A stretch of DNA of 64,000 nucleotides from Mariniblastus sp. (GCA_029247405.1 JAQWLH010000138.1:1-64000), one strand, 5' to 3'. Counted from the first letter of the stretch, positions 35,979 through 45,783 are shown. The notes: generated from the sequence alone by a model not told the origin. Translations and numbers: made by a program.

Positions 35979-37415
35979 ATGCAACTCTCAAGATTTCTAA
36001 CGGCTCTCCTTCCAATCATTTATATTTCGTGCAGTTCACTTCTTTACTCTCAGGGGACGCCCTCGGCGGAGGCATCGTTCTTTGACATACCAGCGATTCG
36101 AGACGCGTCGACACTCGAAGTTACTGTTATCGAGGAATGGCATCGCGTTGAGGGCCCCGTTCCAACACGGCAAAAATTAGTCACGATCAATGTCGGTGAA
36201 TTTTGGCCCGGTCAGAAATTACGAATGCCAGTCCGAATGGTGGTCCCCGCTGCAGGCAAGGCGAAAGGGTTTCATCTAACCGGCGGTAACAATTTCAATC
36301 GAATGAAAAAAGATAAGAAGCTCTCGCCCATCGAACAGTTACTTATCCAAGGCGACATTGGACTGGTTCAGACCGTTGTTCAGGTACTTCAACAGTCAGG
36401 ATTGGGTGAACTTGGCAGGGTATCGGAAGAACGATTTCTCAAGTCTCTCAACCCACACGACAAAATTCAATATTGGGCTTGGCCAGCTACTTTAATGCGA
36501 GCCATCACGATGGCTCACGCGGAAAAAGAACATTTTCAGGTTGGCAAAGTCGCCATGTCCGGTGGATCAAAGAACGGTGCGACGCCATCGTTGGCAATCA
36601 TTCACGACGATCGAATGACGGCCGTCCACGCAAGCGTCTCACCCATTTGGGATTCACCTCTTCGCCAGTTTGACGGTGCGGCATGGAGCGAGCTTGAGTC
36701 GATTGACGGAAAAAAGAAACACGGTTTTCTGGGCGGTCATTTTGGACCCAACTTTGGTACTCCACGGAGTAAAGTCCAATTTTCCAAAGAAGACCTTCGA
36801 GCGTTTGCCAAATCTTACGCTGATGATGTTTTTATATCTCGAAACATTCCTCAACTGCGAAATCGCAAGGTCGATCTGCTGTTCCATCCCGGCACCCATG
36901 ACTTTGTCGCCTACGATCTTTCTTGGGGTGGCAAACATCACCCGGACATTCCTGTCTATCTCAAAGCGAATACAGGACATGGCAAGAAAAAGCCACATCA
37001 CGCTGCTGAACGCGATGAACAAAACAAATCAGCCTTTTTACTAAAACATTTTTTTGACGAGGTCGATCCGCTTCTTACGGCGCCCACCGTTAAACATCAA
37101 CGCCAAGACGATAACTTGCTTATCCAAATTGGATTCAAAGAGAACGCCGGAGAACAAAGTGGGCGAATATGGTGGATTTACGATCGTCCAATCGACGGAA
37201 GTCATGGGTATCTGAGTGAATTGATACCAGATAAAAACTGGGCTGACATGGAAAATAAAAACGGAGTATGGCTAGCGAAAATCAAACTCAAAAAAGAGGC
37301 AAAACGAATTGATTTCTTTTCAAATCATCACAAACCAATTCGATATAAAAACCAGACCTACAAGACTTACCTATCGTCGCCCTACACTCGCGTCGAATTA
37401 AAAACAAAGCAATAA
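35979..37415 (+). CDS. PhoPQ-activated pathogenicity-related (PqaA)-like hydrolase
   Basis: A 478-residue secreted alpha/beta hydrolase with a signal peptide ending LLYSQG. The nucleophile elbow is AMSGGSKNGATPSLA, the PF10142-type GxSKxG motif, and acid/His regions are HPGTHDFVAYD and TGHGKKK. It has a C-terminal beta domain from about residue 350. These proteins hydrolyse peptides or esters in the periplasm; the substrate is unknown. A HIT gene follows on the same strand after 24 bases. Confidence 0.72.
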   Translation: MQLSRFLTALLPIIYISCSSLLYSQGTPSAEASFFDIPAIRDASTLEVTVIEEWHRVEGPVPTRQKLVTINVGEFWPGQKLRMPVRMVVPAAGKAKGFHLTGGNNFNRMKKDKKLSPIEQLLIQGDIGLVQTVVQVLQQSGLGELGRVSEERFLKSLNPHDKIQYWAWPATLMRAITMAHAEKEHFQVGKVAMSGGSKNGATPSLAIIHDDRMTAVHASVSPIWDSPLRQFDGAAWSELESIDGKKKHGFLGGHFGPNFGTPRSKVQFSKEDLRAFAKSYADDVFISRNIPQLRNRKVDLLFHPGTHDFVAYDLSWGGKHHPDIPVYLKANTGHGKKKPHHAAERDEQNKSAFLLKHFFDEVDPLLTAPTVKHQRQDDNLLIQIGFKENAGEQSGRIWWIYDRPIDGSHGYLSELIPDKNWADMENKNGVWLAKIKLKKEAKRIDFFSNHHKPIRYKNQTYKTYLSSPYTRVELKTKQ

Positions 37416-37439
37416 TCAGGCTACTCGCGTCAATTTTGC

Positions 37440-37901
37440 GTGAGACAACTGAACCTCTTTCGAAATAGATGGCCGACCTTGACCTTCCAACTCCACCCCG
37501 ATCTTAAACGAGATGGCATCTTGATCGGGAAATTGACGCTCTGCCAGGTGCTCCTGATCAATGACTCAGCCTATCCATGGTTTGTGCTCGTTCCGCAACG
37601 GGATAACGTTCGCGATACGATCGATTTAACGAGTGAGGATTATGAATCGCTCTGGTCTGAATCACGCGTGTTGAGCAAGGCGATCATGAAAATTTTTGCT
37701 GGTGAAAAACTAAACGTCGCTGCATTGGGAAACATTACTCCGCAATTCCATTTGCATCACGTCGTACGATATTCAACCGATGCTGCCTGGCCCGGACCAA
37801 TCTGGGGGAAACAGCCTTTGACTCCGTACGATTCAATCGAGGTCGAAAACATTCGGCGAATGTTAGCAGAAGCCAATGTTCCCAACTGGTCCCCTTCGTA
37901 A
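37440..37901 (+). CDS. HIT domain protein
   Basis: A 153-residue protein from a GTG start. The HIT motif is present as QFHLHHVVRY followed by DAAWPGPIWG; the first His of the His triad is replaced by Gln, as in the Q-x-H-x-H subgroup. It has the conserved YPWFVLVPQRDNV opening strand. It probably hydrolyses nucleotide or nucleoside conjugates in the cytoplasm. The Gln form is known in bacterial HIT hydrolases. It follows the PqaA-like gene closely. Confidence 0.85.
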   Translation: MRQLNLFRNRWPTLTFQLHPDLKRDGILIGKLTLCQVLLINDSAYPWFVLVPQRDNVRDTIDLTSEDYESLWSESRVLSKAIMKIFAGEKLNVAALGNITPQFHLHHVVRYSTDAAWPGPIWGKQPLTPYDSIEVENIRRMLAEANVPNWSPS

Positions 37902-38197
37902 ATCTCGCGACAGCGGAAAAATATCGTGGCTTAACGACGCACTCGATTCTTTCCACTCGTGCACAACTCGGAAAACCGAGGAAGCGGCCAAGCGGGCGTG
38001 TTTCTTTGGGTTTTACATGATGCCCTGTGTTGAGGTTTTTTTAGAAAACGATGCTGGCGGCCTTGAAACAATAGCCCAGGGGAACTCAAGCGAATCAGAA
38101 ATGACTTTTGCGTTCGATCGGGATGGGCTCTTATAATCAGCCCGCCGCGACGTTGGTGTTTTATTGAATTTTGTTTAAGCGATGAGGGAACCATCAA

Positions 38198-39859
38198 GTG
38201 CAGATTACTTCACGCCGATTCTTGTTAGTCATTTTGATCCTAATATCCAGCAGGGGGATCATGGAGGCACAAGACGCCGGCCAAGAGACACCGATCAAGC
38301 AGCTGATCCTTGAAGGTGAATCTTTTTTGGTCAATAACCGAGCTGCCTTTATCATGTGGCCTGACAAAGAAAAACGTCAGACACCACAGCCATGGATCAT
38401 GTACTCCCCTACTCTTCCAGGATTTCCCGACCGGCATGAAAAATGGATGCATCAGCAATTCACCGAGGCTGGGGTCGCGGTCGCCGGAATTGATGTCGGT
38501 GAAGCGTATGGCAGCCCCGAGGGTCGCAAGCACTTTACGGCGCTTTACCGGGAACTCACCAAGCAACGTGGCTTTGCCGCCAAGCCCTGTTTGTTAGGGC
38601 GCAGCCGTGGCGGTCTTTGGTCAAGCAGTTGGGCGATTAAAAATCCAAACAAGGTTGCGGGCCTAGCCGGCATTTATCCAGTCTTCGATCTAACGACTTA
38701 TCCGGGGCTAAAGAGAGCCGCCCCCGCGTATGGCATGACGGAGTCCGAGTTAAAGGCTGCTCTTTCAGAGCACAATCCAATCGAACAAGTCGAAGTGATG
38801 GCCAAGGCGAAGATCCCCGTGTTCATTATTCACGGCGACATCGACAAAGTGGTTCCATTAAAAGAAAACTCAAGCACCTTGATCCAAAAATACAAACAGT
38901 CCGGAGTCGAAGACCTTGCCAAGATTATCATTGTCGAAGGCCAAGGACACAATTATTTCAAAGGATTTTTCAATTGTCAGGAACTGGTTGATTTCGCCAT
39001 CAAACGCGCCAAAGCTGGAGCCCAGGCAAAACTTCCCCCAAAAAAAGCACCTTCGCGATTGCCAGAAACCGTCTCGGTCATTCGCGACCTAGAATTTTCG
39101 CGAGTAGGGAACCAATCACTCTTACTTGATTTATACCGCCCTCAATCAATCCACCAAGACTTACCCGTAGTGATTTGGATTCATGGAGGTGGGTGGAAAA
39201 ATGGGAGTAAAGATCGTTGCCCTGCCGTTTGGCTCGCAGAGCATGGTTTTGCGGTAGCGAGTATCGACTACCGACTCACCGAGGCAGCCAGTTGGCCCGC
39301 TCAAATTAATGACTGTCGAGCGTCAGTCCGATGGCTTCGAACCAACGCTGCCAAATACCAAATTGACGACCAGCAGATCGGAGCTTGGGGAAGTTCGGCG
39401 GGCGGACATCTAGTCGCATTACTGGGAACCCTCGATACCCCAGCCGACGAAAAAAACTCCAGTCGAGTTCAAGCTGTTTGCGACTGGTTTGGCCCCGCGG
39501 ATTTATTGACCATGCCAAACAATGTGCTTTCCAACGGCAAAACAGTTGCTGATCTGGCAAAAACCAATGGAGCCAAATTGCTGGGGCGTACAGTACGTGA
39601 TGTGCCGGAATTGGCCAAACAAGCAAGCGCACTTTATCAGGTATCAGCTGACGATCCCCCGTTTCTGATCATGCATGGAGAGAAAGATCCAGCAGTACCG
39701 TTGGCTCAAAGTCAGCGTTTACACGATAAACTCAAGGCAGTTGGATCCTCCGAGCTTCACATCGTTGAAGGTGCCGGGCACGGAGGGAAAGAATTTCGCA
39801 CGACTGAGGTGAAAAAACGGGTGCTGGAATTTTTCAACAAACACTTGAAATCGAAATAG
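38198..39859 (+). CDS. Tandem double alpha/beta hydrolase, secreted
   Basis: A 553-residue secreted protein from a GTG start with GAGGGA upstream and a signal peptide ending AQDAG. Two complete alpha/beta hydrolases are joined. Domain 1 (about 30-265) has nucleophile GRSRGGLW, acid HGDIDKVVP and His GQGHNYF. Domain 2 (about 290-550) has the oxyanion HGGGW, nucleophile GSSAGGHL, acid HGEKDPAVP and His GAGHGG, as in esterases/lipases. Each has its own Ser-Asp-His triad. The substrate is probably an esterified polysaccharide. The fusion is unusual in my experience. Confidence 0.85.
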   Translation: MQITSRRFLLVILILISSRGIMEAQDAGQETPIKQLILEGESFLVNNRAAFIMWPDKEKRQTPQPWIMYSPTLPGFPDRHEKWMHQQFTEAGVAVAGIDVGEAYGSPEGRKHFTALYRELTKQRGFAAKPCLLGRSRGGLWSSSWAIKNPNKVAGLAGIYPVFDLTTYPGLKRAAPAYGMTESELKAALSEHNPIEQVEVMAKAKIPVFIIHGDIDKVVPLKENSSTLIQKYKQSGVEDLAKIIIVEGQGHNYFKGFFNCQELVDFAIKRAKAGAQAKLPPKKAPSRLPETVSVIRDLEFSRVGNQSLLLDLYRPQSIHQDLPVVIWIHGGGWKNGSKDRCPAVWLAEHGFAVASIDYRLTEAASWPAQINDCRASVRWLRTNAAKYQIDDQQIGAWGSSAGGHLVALLGTLDTPADEKNSSRVQAVCDWFGPADLLTMPNNVLSNGKTVADLAKTNGAKLLGRTVRDVPELAKQASALYQVSADDPPFLIMHGEKDPAVPLAQSQRLHDKLKAVGSSELHIVEGAGHGGKEFRTTEVKKRVLEFFNKHLKSK

Positions 39860-39903
39860 ACAGCAAAATCATTTCACTAGCTTTGACCGTAATTTGCAGA
39901 AGT

Positions 39904-39921
39904 TTGACCAGATCTGGTGAA
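39904..39921 (+). promoter_or_regulatory. Near-perfect 18-base palindrome upstream of efflux operon
   Basis: The stretch TTGACCAGATCTGGTGAA is symmetric except for one mismatched pair (core ACCAGATCTGGT at 39907-39918 is perfect). It lies about 85 bases before the Cys-rich gene that begins the ABC efflux operon, and includes TTGACC that could be a -35 hexamer. A dimeric repressor site is the likeliest reading. The regulator is not in view. Confidence 0.45.
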
Positions 39922-40005
39922 TTCCGGGCATTTTTCAAACTTGATCGAATCTGGAACCCAATCTAAGATTAGATCAGTCGTCCATGTTCTTCTTTCGCTC
40001 GATCC

Positions 40006-40404
40006 ATGCATAAGCTCGTTAACATCTTGATGATTGCGATCATTGTCTCATGCCCAATGCGGTGCATGACGCAAGGGTGTGGGAGCTATAACTCGGCTTG
40101 CTGTGACAATGACTTAGTCCAATCGAATTGCTGTTGCCCTCAGTCAACAGAGACACCTCCCACTCGGAAAACTCCTGCCAAGTGTCAATGCAAGTGTTTT
40201 TGCTCTGGCGTCATCGTTGCCAACTCATTTGAGATACAAACAGACGAGTTTTCGCAACCGGTTTTTCAGTCATATGAACTGAACCAAAACGACGCCTTAC
40301 AACTTGCATCAGGCGGAGCCTATCATCCCCCGGATTCCATTTCGGACTCACCCGCCAATCTCGGCCGGCAACTTCGCTGCATGATCAGCTCGTTTGTCAT
40401 TTAA
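40006..40404 (+). CDS. Cysteine-rich exported protein heading the efflux operon
   Basis: A 132-residue protein with a hydrophobic start (about 1-20) resembling a signal peptide. It has about 15 Cys in the first 70 residues, including SACCDN, NCCCPQ and KCQCKCFC, a metallothionein-like spacing, then a polar tail with one more Cys (RCMIS). It could bind metal ions or thiols in the periplasm. No family recognised and no clear ribosome-binding site. It runs in the same direction as the five ABC genes, 112 bases ahead. Confidence 0.6.
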   Translation: MHKLVNILMIAIIVSCPMRCMTQGCGSYNSACCDNDLVQSNCCCPQSTETPPTRKTPAKCQCKCFCSGVIVANSFEIQTDEFSQPVFQSYELNQNDALQLASGGAYHPPDSISDSPANLGRQLRCMISSFVI

Positions 40405-40516
40405 CTGACAAATTTTCATTGTTTGGAATCCCGCGCTACTTTTGCGCGTTTAAATCTCCGTGGGTTGCGTTTGCCAATGTCGCGCATCGCTTGACCCAGC
40501 ATTCGATTGGAATCCC

Positions 40517-41695
40517 ATGTTTTTTCGCTTACTCCCTTGGGAGTACGGAATCCGAAACCTGTTCCGCAGACCACTCCGCACAATCTTGACGTTCGCAGGT
40601 TTGACCACTGTGATTGTGTTGATTTTGGTTGTCGTCGGGTTCATTCGCGGATTGGAAAATTCGCTTGCCGTCAGCGGAGATCCGCAAACGGCAATCGTGT
40701 TTTCATTGGGCATGGGTGAAAACATTGAGTACTCATCGATTGCCATGCGAACCAGTGATCTGGTCCCCGCGAGCATCAGTGGTATTCAAGAACGCTACGG
40801 AAATAAGTACGTCTCGCCCGAGCTTTATCTTGGAACACAGGTGGGTGTGTTAACACCCGGTAATACGGAATCAAGAGAAACCCTGGGACTCGTTCGCGGA
40901 GTCACTCCCGCAGTTTTGCTGGTCCGGAAACGGGTTGAATTGGAAGAGGGCCATTGGCCTGAACCGGGTGAAGTAATGATTGGAAGGCTCGTTGCGGCGA
41001 AACTTGGCGCCACCCAAGAAGAAGTTGGGCTAGGCAAATCAATTGAATTGGAAAACCGAAAATGGAAGATCGCGGGAATCTTTTCGTGTGGCGGAGCGGC
41101 GTTTGAGTCAGAAATTTGGTGCCGTCTAGACGATCTCCAACAAGCCATGAAGCGACAAGACCTCAGCATTGTCGCGTTAACACTCAAACCCGAAGCTGAT
41201 TTTGCGGATCTGGATTTATTCTGCAAAGGACGCTTGGACTTGGAACTTCAGGCAACCCGCGAGCCGGATTATTATGCAACCCTACAACGCGATTATGGTC
41301 CTATCCGGTGGCTGGCATGGTTGGTCGTGCTACTTGTCGCCGGAGCAGGTGTTTTTGCCGGCCTCAACACGATGTACGGCTCTGTCATCGGCCGCGTGTC
41401 CGAATTATCAATGCTGAGAACAATCGGTTTTGTCCGCCGAGCCGTCGTCGTAAGCCTAATGCAGGAAGCAATCATTCTCTCGCTGGCGGCAAGTCTCTGC
41501 GCATCTTTTATCGCTTTGTTGTTCGTCAACGGCGCAGCCGTTCGATTTACGATGGGCGCTTTCCCTCTTCGAATTGACAGCGTCTCCATTTTGATCGGAT
41601 GCACCGTCGGATTAGCTCTAGGAATATTCGGCGCAATCCCGCCGGCGATTCGAGCATTGAAAATGCCTGTCGTCGATGGCTTAAAAGCAGTTTAA
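40517..41695 (+). CDS. MacB-like ABC permease (FtsX domain), first copy
   Basis: A protein of about 392 residues. ATG 40517 (MFFRLLPWEYGIRNLFRRPL) is chosen over 40460 since it opens directly with the FtsX-type cytosolic RNLFRRP motif. One N-terminal helix, a large periplasmic MacB domain (about 40-270) and three C-terminal helices follow with GLNTMYGSVIGRVSELSMLR. It works with an ATPase and adaptor in MacB-type tripartite export. It lacks its own ATPase domain. Confidence 0.9.
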   Translation: MFFRLLPWEYGIRNLFRRPLRTILTFAGLTTVIVLILVVVGFIRGLENSLAVSGDPQTAIVFSLGMGENIEYSSIAMRTSDLVPASISGIQERYGNKYVSPELYLGTQVGVLTPGNTESRETLGLVRGVTPAVLLVRKRVELEEGHWPEPGEVMIGRLVAAKLGATQEEVGLGKSIELENRKWKIAGIFSCGGAAFESEIWCRLDDLQQAMKRQDLSIVALTLKPEADFADLDLFCKGRLDLELQATREPDYYATLQRDYGPIRWLAWLVVLLVAGAGVFAGLNTMYGSVIGRVSELSMLRTIGFVRRAVVVSLMQEAIILSLAASLCASFIALLFVNGAAVRFTMGAFPLRIDSVSILIGCTVGLALGIFGAIPPAIRALKMPVVDGLKAV

Positions 41696-41730
41696 ATCAA
41701 TTAAATATTCAATTTAACAAAGGAATAAAA

Positions 41731-42255
41731 ATGAAAAGTATTCAACACCTGATTCCACTGATTGCGTTGGGCGTGCTGGTTATCTCCGGATGTTCGAATT
41801 CGACTCCCGTCGCCGAAAAATTTGATGCGTCACCATATTTATTAAATGCCGAGCCAGAAAACGGTGTCGATGTCGCAGCGGTTCGAGAAGCTGCCAAGGA
41901 TCAAGAAGACATCACCATCGTCGGGCGAATCGGAGGAAATGCCGAGCCTTGGGTCAAAGATCGGGCTGCCTTTTACATGGTAGATCGGGCTTTGCTGGCC
42001 TGTAGCGACGAGAAAGAAGATGGCGAAGATTGCAGCTGCCCAACGCCTTGGGATTATTGCTGTGAAACAGACAAGCTTCCGAACGCCATGGTGTTGGTCA
42101 AGTTTGTTGACAGCGATGGGGCGATCATCAAGCACGATGCGAAAGATAATTTTGGCATCAAAGAATTGGATACCGTTGTCATTCAAGGCAAAGCCGAACG
42201 AGATGACGCTGGAAACATGACTGTTTTGGCAAAAGCAATGTTCGTTCGAAAATAG
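41731..42255 (+). CDS. Cysteine-rich lipoprotein of the efflux operon
   Basis: A 174-residue lipoprotein. ATG 41731 has AAAGGAAT upstream; the frame is open earlier inside the permease. The lipobox is LVISGCSN, with Cys at residue 21. Later, DCSCPTPWDYCC provides four clustered Cys, and a beta-rich C-terminal half resembles an OB-fold (ITIVGRIGG ... TVVIQGKAE). It is probably exposed on the periplasmic side and might bind metal or help cargo capture. It sits between the first permease and the adaptor, so it is likely part of the transporter. Confidence 0.8.
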   Translation: MKSIQHLIPLIALGVLVISGCSNSTPVAEKFDASPYLLNAEPENGVDVAAVREAAKDQEDITIVGRIGGNAEPWVKDRAAFYMVDRALLACSDEKEDGEDCSCPTPWDYCCETDKLPNAMVLVKFVDSDGAIIKHDAKDNFGIKELDTVVIQGKAERDDAGNMTVLAKAMFVRK

Positions 42256-42309
42256 TCGTCGAGGTGATTAACCAAGTAATCTGTCAACTCAATTAACCAC
42301 GTTTAACCT

Positions 42310-43851
42310 ATGTCTGAAGTAGACCTCACTCAACTGGCTGTCGACCGCGCCGCCACTTTGCCCAAGGACATCGGTACGCGCAAAAATGTTTTGACGCGGT
42401 ACATTCTTCCGGCATTCTTAATCATTGGGTTTTTAACCCTGATTGGTTGGGCAAGTCGTGACCTCCTCCTTCCTCCTCAAGAGGTTCGAGTCACCCCTGT
42501 TCTTGCTACGCAAGCCGAAGTGCGCGCCGAGGGCTCTGCACTTTTTAATGCAGCGGGCTGGGTTGAGCCCCGCCCGACCGCCATTCGAGTTGCCGCGTTG
42601 GCCAGTGGAGTCGTTGAGGCACTGCTCGTGGTCGAAGATCAAGACGTTAAAGCAGGTGAACCAGTCGCGCAACTGGTCAAAGATGATGCTCAATTGGGTT
42701 ACGAACGTGCAATCGCAGATCGCGAACTTGCCGAGGCTGAACTGGACCAAGCGAAAGCGACCCTCGTGGCCGCAACAACACGGTTTGATCAGCCCGTGCA
42801 CTTGCAAGCCATGCTTGCTCAAGCTGACGGAGAGCTCGCCAAAATCAATACTTCGATAAAGAATCTTCCCTTTGAAACGCAACGTGCCCAATCTCAAGTC
42901 GATTTTGCCCGACGCGATTATGAACGCAATCTCTCTGCAGGAACCTCCGTTTCTCAACGTGAAATGGACGAAGCGAAAACAGAACTTGAAACCGCAACGG
43001 CGCTGAATCGTGAGTTGCAGGATCGAGAAAGTTCGCTGAAAAAAGAAGCAGTTGCAATTGGTCAACATCGAGAGGCGGTCAACATTCAACTCCAGCTACT
43101 GGCGGATGAAATCGAAGCCAAGGATCGGGCGGCTGCAAAGGTCGCCGCAGCTCAGGCTCGGGTCAAACAAATGACTGTTGCAGAATCCGAGGCAGCTCTG
43201 CGGCTGAGTCGGATGACGATCAAGGCTCCTGTCGAGGGGCGTGTTTACCAACTCGTTGGACTCCCCGGTGCCCGGGTGGGAGACGGAGTGATGACGGCGA
43301 TGGCAGGACACGACGGGGCAACCATCATTAGCATGTACCAACCCGAGAGTTTGCAAATTCGCGTCGATGTGCGATTTGAAGACATCCCCAAGGTTAGTCT
43401 TCTCCAGCCTGTCAGAATTGACAACCCCGCGCTCGAAAAGCCGATTATTGGCTCCGTGCTGTTTATCAGTTCTGAAGCAGACATTCAGAAAAACACCCTC
43501 CAAGTCAAAGTCGGAATTGAAATTCCGCCGGACTTTTTCAAGCCCGAAATGCTCGTCGATGTGACGTTTTTAGCGCCCAAACAAAACAGCTCTCGCTCTT
43601 CTGAAGCCAAAAAAGAAATGCGACTTTACTTACCCGCGCAGTTTATCCAGCAGGGCGAAGGAGGCCCTTTTGTGTGGCTCGCGGACCAATCGGCAGGTAT
43701 CGTCCGACGAACTTCAATCACTCAAGGAGCGACGGGAAACGGTGGGCTCGTTGAAATAAAAGCGGGACTGGAAATGGGCAGCCGAGTCATCACTTCTGGC
43801 GCCGATGGACTCAAAGATGGAAGCCGAATCAAAATTACTGGTGAAGATTAA
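42310..43851 (+). CDS. Membrane-fusion (HlyD/MacA-like) adaptor protein
   Basis: A 513-residue adaptor with an N-terminal membrane helix (about 33-52), the lipoyl-half motif VAALASGVVEALLV, a long coiled-coil hairpin (about 125-300) with repeated Glu/Ala/Arg, the second lipoyl half ending MTIKAPVEGRVYQ, then a beta-barrel and membrane-proximal domain. It links the inner-membrane ABC parts to an outer-membrane exit. No TolC-type gene is visible nearby. Confidence 0.92.
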   Translation: MSEVDLTQLAVDRAATLPKDIGTRKNVLTRYILPAFLIIGFLTLIGWASRDLLLPPQEVRVTPVLATQAEVRAEGSALFNAAGWVEPRPTAIRVAALASGVVEALLVVEDQDVKAGEPVAQLVKDDAQLGYERAIADRELAEAELDQAKATLVAATTRFDQPVHLQAMLAQADGELAKINTSIKNLPFETQRAQSQVDFARRDYERNLSAGTSVSQREMDEAKTELETATALNRELQDRESSLKKEAVAIGQHREAVNIQLQLLADEIEAKDRAAAKVAAAQARVKQMTVAESEAALRLSRMTIKAPVEGRVYQLVGLPGARVGDGVMTAMAGHDGATIISMYQPESLQIRVDVRFEDIPKVSLLQPVRIDNPALEKPIIGSVLFISSEADIQKNTLQVKVGIEIPPDFFKPEMLVDVTFLAPKQNSSRSSEAKKEMRLYLPAQFIQQGEGGPFVWLADQSAGIVRRTSITQGATGNGGLVEIKAGLEMGSRVITSGADGLKDGSRIKITGED

Positions 43852-43927
43852 ACGATCACGCATCCGCTCGGTTGCTCTGACTTTCAATCAAATAAACAAA
43901 CAACTGCTTCGTGCAAAGTAAAAAATC

Positions 43928-44638
43928 ATGGCCCTAGTTGAAATCCGAAACCTGACCAAGCACTACCATAAAGGTGGTCAAACCATCAAGCCGTTGGATG
44001 GAGTCTCGCTGGACATCGAACAGGGTGAATTTGTTTCGCTCATGGGTGCTAGTGGGACTGGAAAATCTACCTTGCTCAATGTTGTCGCGAGCATTGACCT
44101 GCCAGATGAAGGCAGCGTCAAAATAGAAGGCACTGAAATAACCACGATGTCGCGGACTCAACTGGCGGCTTGGCGGGCTGCCAACATCGGATACATTTTT
44201 CAAACTCACAACCTAATTCCAGTTTTGACCGCTTACGAAAATATCGAAATGCCATTGTTGCTCTTGCCCATGCGGAAAGCGGAACGGCGTCGACGCATTG
44301 AAGTGGCCATGGCAGCTGTCGATTTGCTGGATCGGGCGGATCATTATCCGCGGCAACTTTCGGGGGGACAAGAACAACGGGTTGGGATCGCTCGCGCCAT
44401 TGTGGCTAATCCCAAAGTTGTCGTCGCCGATGAACCCACGGGCGACCTTGACCCTGAAACCTCCGAGCAGATTCTGGGGCTCCTTCAGCGTTTAAACAAA
44501 CAACTTAATACAACCCTGTTAATGGTCACCCACGACGTCAATGCAGCGGCGATTGCCGATCGACAATACCGTTTAGTCCAGGGAAAACTGGTTGAAGAGA
44601 ATTCCGATAAATCTATCGCTCTCGGAGGAACACTTTGA
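43928..44638 (+). CDS. MacB/LolD-type ABC ATP-binding protein
   Basis: A 236-residue ATPase with Walker [11 protein letters not shown]-loop [16 protein letters not shown], signature LSGGQEQR, Walker [13 protein letters not shown] and switch His in VTHDVN. It groups with the LolD/MacB/FtsE ATPases that drive mechanotransmission rather than classical uptake. It should serve both FtsX permeases of the operon. Its stop overlaps the next gene's ATG (TGATG). Confidence 0.95.
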   Translation: MALVEIRNLTKHYHKGGQTIKPLDGVSLDIEQGEFVSLMGASGTGKSTLLNVVASIDLPDEGSVKIEGTEITTMSRTQLAAWRAANIGYIFQTHNLIPVLTAYENIEMPLLLLPMRKAERRRRIEVAMAAVDLLDRADHYPRQLSGGQEQRVGIARAIVANPKVVVADEPTGDLDPETSEQILGLLQRLNKQLNTTLLMVTHDVNAAAIADRQYRLVQGKLVEENSDKSIALGGTL

Positions 44639-45783
44639 TGGTCAAATTGCTCCCTTATGTTTTTAAAACACTCTGGCGTCACCGCTCACGAACCATCCTG
44701 ACCGTCAGCGGCTCAGCCGTTGCCTTGTTCGTGTATTGTTTTGTCGGCAGTGTTCAGGAAGGCATGAACGATCTCCAACGGCGACAGTCGGCCAAACGTT
44801 CCTTGGTTTCATTCCAAGCCAACAAATTTTGCCCCGCCACCAGTCATCTTCCCCAGGACTATGAACAGGAAATCAAAAAAATAGGCGGGGTTCGGGAAGT
44901 CATTCCAATTCAAGTCTTCACCAACAACTGTCGCGCGAGCCTGGACGTCGTAGTTTTTTATGGCGTCCCTCCCAAGAAACTCCAGATTGCTCGACCCGAT
45001 TTTAAAATGCTTAATGGCTCCTGGGCAGAGTTTGAAAAAAATCAGGACTCGGCAGTCATGGGCAGAGCTGTTGCAAATCGGAGAATGGTTGAAGTGGGCG
45101 ACAAATTTTCGATTGGAGACTTGAGTGTTGTCGTCGCTGGAATTTTCGAAGCAGACGACCCAGCCGAAGAGAACTATATCTATTCGCATCTCGATTTTCT
45201 CCAACGTAGCAAAGGAATGAATCTCGTTGGTACCGTGACACAATTAGAAGTTCTTTTAAATGATTCAGCAGATGCCGATTTGGTCTGTCGCACAATTGAC
45301 GACCGATATAAAGCTGGCCCCGTCGAAACCGATACCCGGCCCAAAGGCGTATTTCAAGCGAAAAGCCTCGGCGACCTGACCCAACTGATTGGCATGGCTC
45401 ATTACCTTGGATTAGCCTGCGTTGGACTGGTGCTGGCGCTGGTTGCCACGACGACCGTCATGTCAGTCCAAGACCGCATCAAAGAACACGCCGTACTGCA
45501 AACACTTGGTTATTCCGGTACCAAAGTTTTTGTCCTCGTTATGCTGGAAAGCATTTTTCTTTCTCTGATTGGGGGGATCATTGGGGTCGGAACTGCCTTG
45601 TTGTTTTTGAAATTCAAAAACTTATCCGTGGGGGCCGAAGCGGTTACCATCGCCTTTACGCCCTCGCCGAGTCTGGCGATGACTGGGATTTTGGTTGCCT
45701 TACTGACTGGCTTTTTCGCCGGAATCTTCCCTGCACTTCAAGCGGCGAGAACCGAGATTGTCACAGGCCTTCGCCAAGCGTAG
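44638..45783 (+). CDS. MacB-like ABC permease (FtsX domain), second copy
   Basis: A 381-residue permease. ATG 44638 overlaps the ATPase stop by one base and is preceded by GGAGGA at 44624-44629, better than the TTG at 44635. It has one N-terminal helix (SRTILTVSGSAVALFVYCFV), a periplasmic domain including a free Cys in NKFCPAT, and three C-terminal helices with DRIKEHAVLQTLGY. It differs from the first permease, so the pair likely forms a heterodimer with one ATPase. Confidence 0.92.
   Translation: MVKLLPYVFKTLWRHRSRTILTVSGSAVALFVYCFVGSVQEGMNDLQRRQSAKRSLVSFQANKFCPATSHLPQDYEQEIKKIGGVREVIPIQVFTNNCRASLDVVVFYGVPPKKLQIARPDFKMLNGSWAEFEKNQDSAVMGRAVANRRMVEVGDKFSIGDLSVVVAGIFEADDPAEENYIYSHLDFLQRSKGMNLVGTVTQLEVLLNDSADADLVCRTIDDRYKAGPVETDTRPKGVFQAKSLGDLTQLIGMAHYLGLACVGLVLALVATTTVMSVQDRIKEHAVLQTLGYSGTKVFVLVMLESIFLSLIGGIIGVGTALLFLKFKNLSVGAEAVTIAFTPSPSLAMTGILVALLTGFFAGIFPALQAARTEIVTGLRQA

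Noticed and set aside
37876-38136. Small plus-strand frame of 86 codons after the HIT gene
   Set aside because: No ribosome-binding site and no recognisable features; overlaps a minus-strand frame of equal quality.
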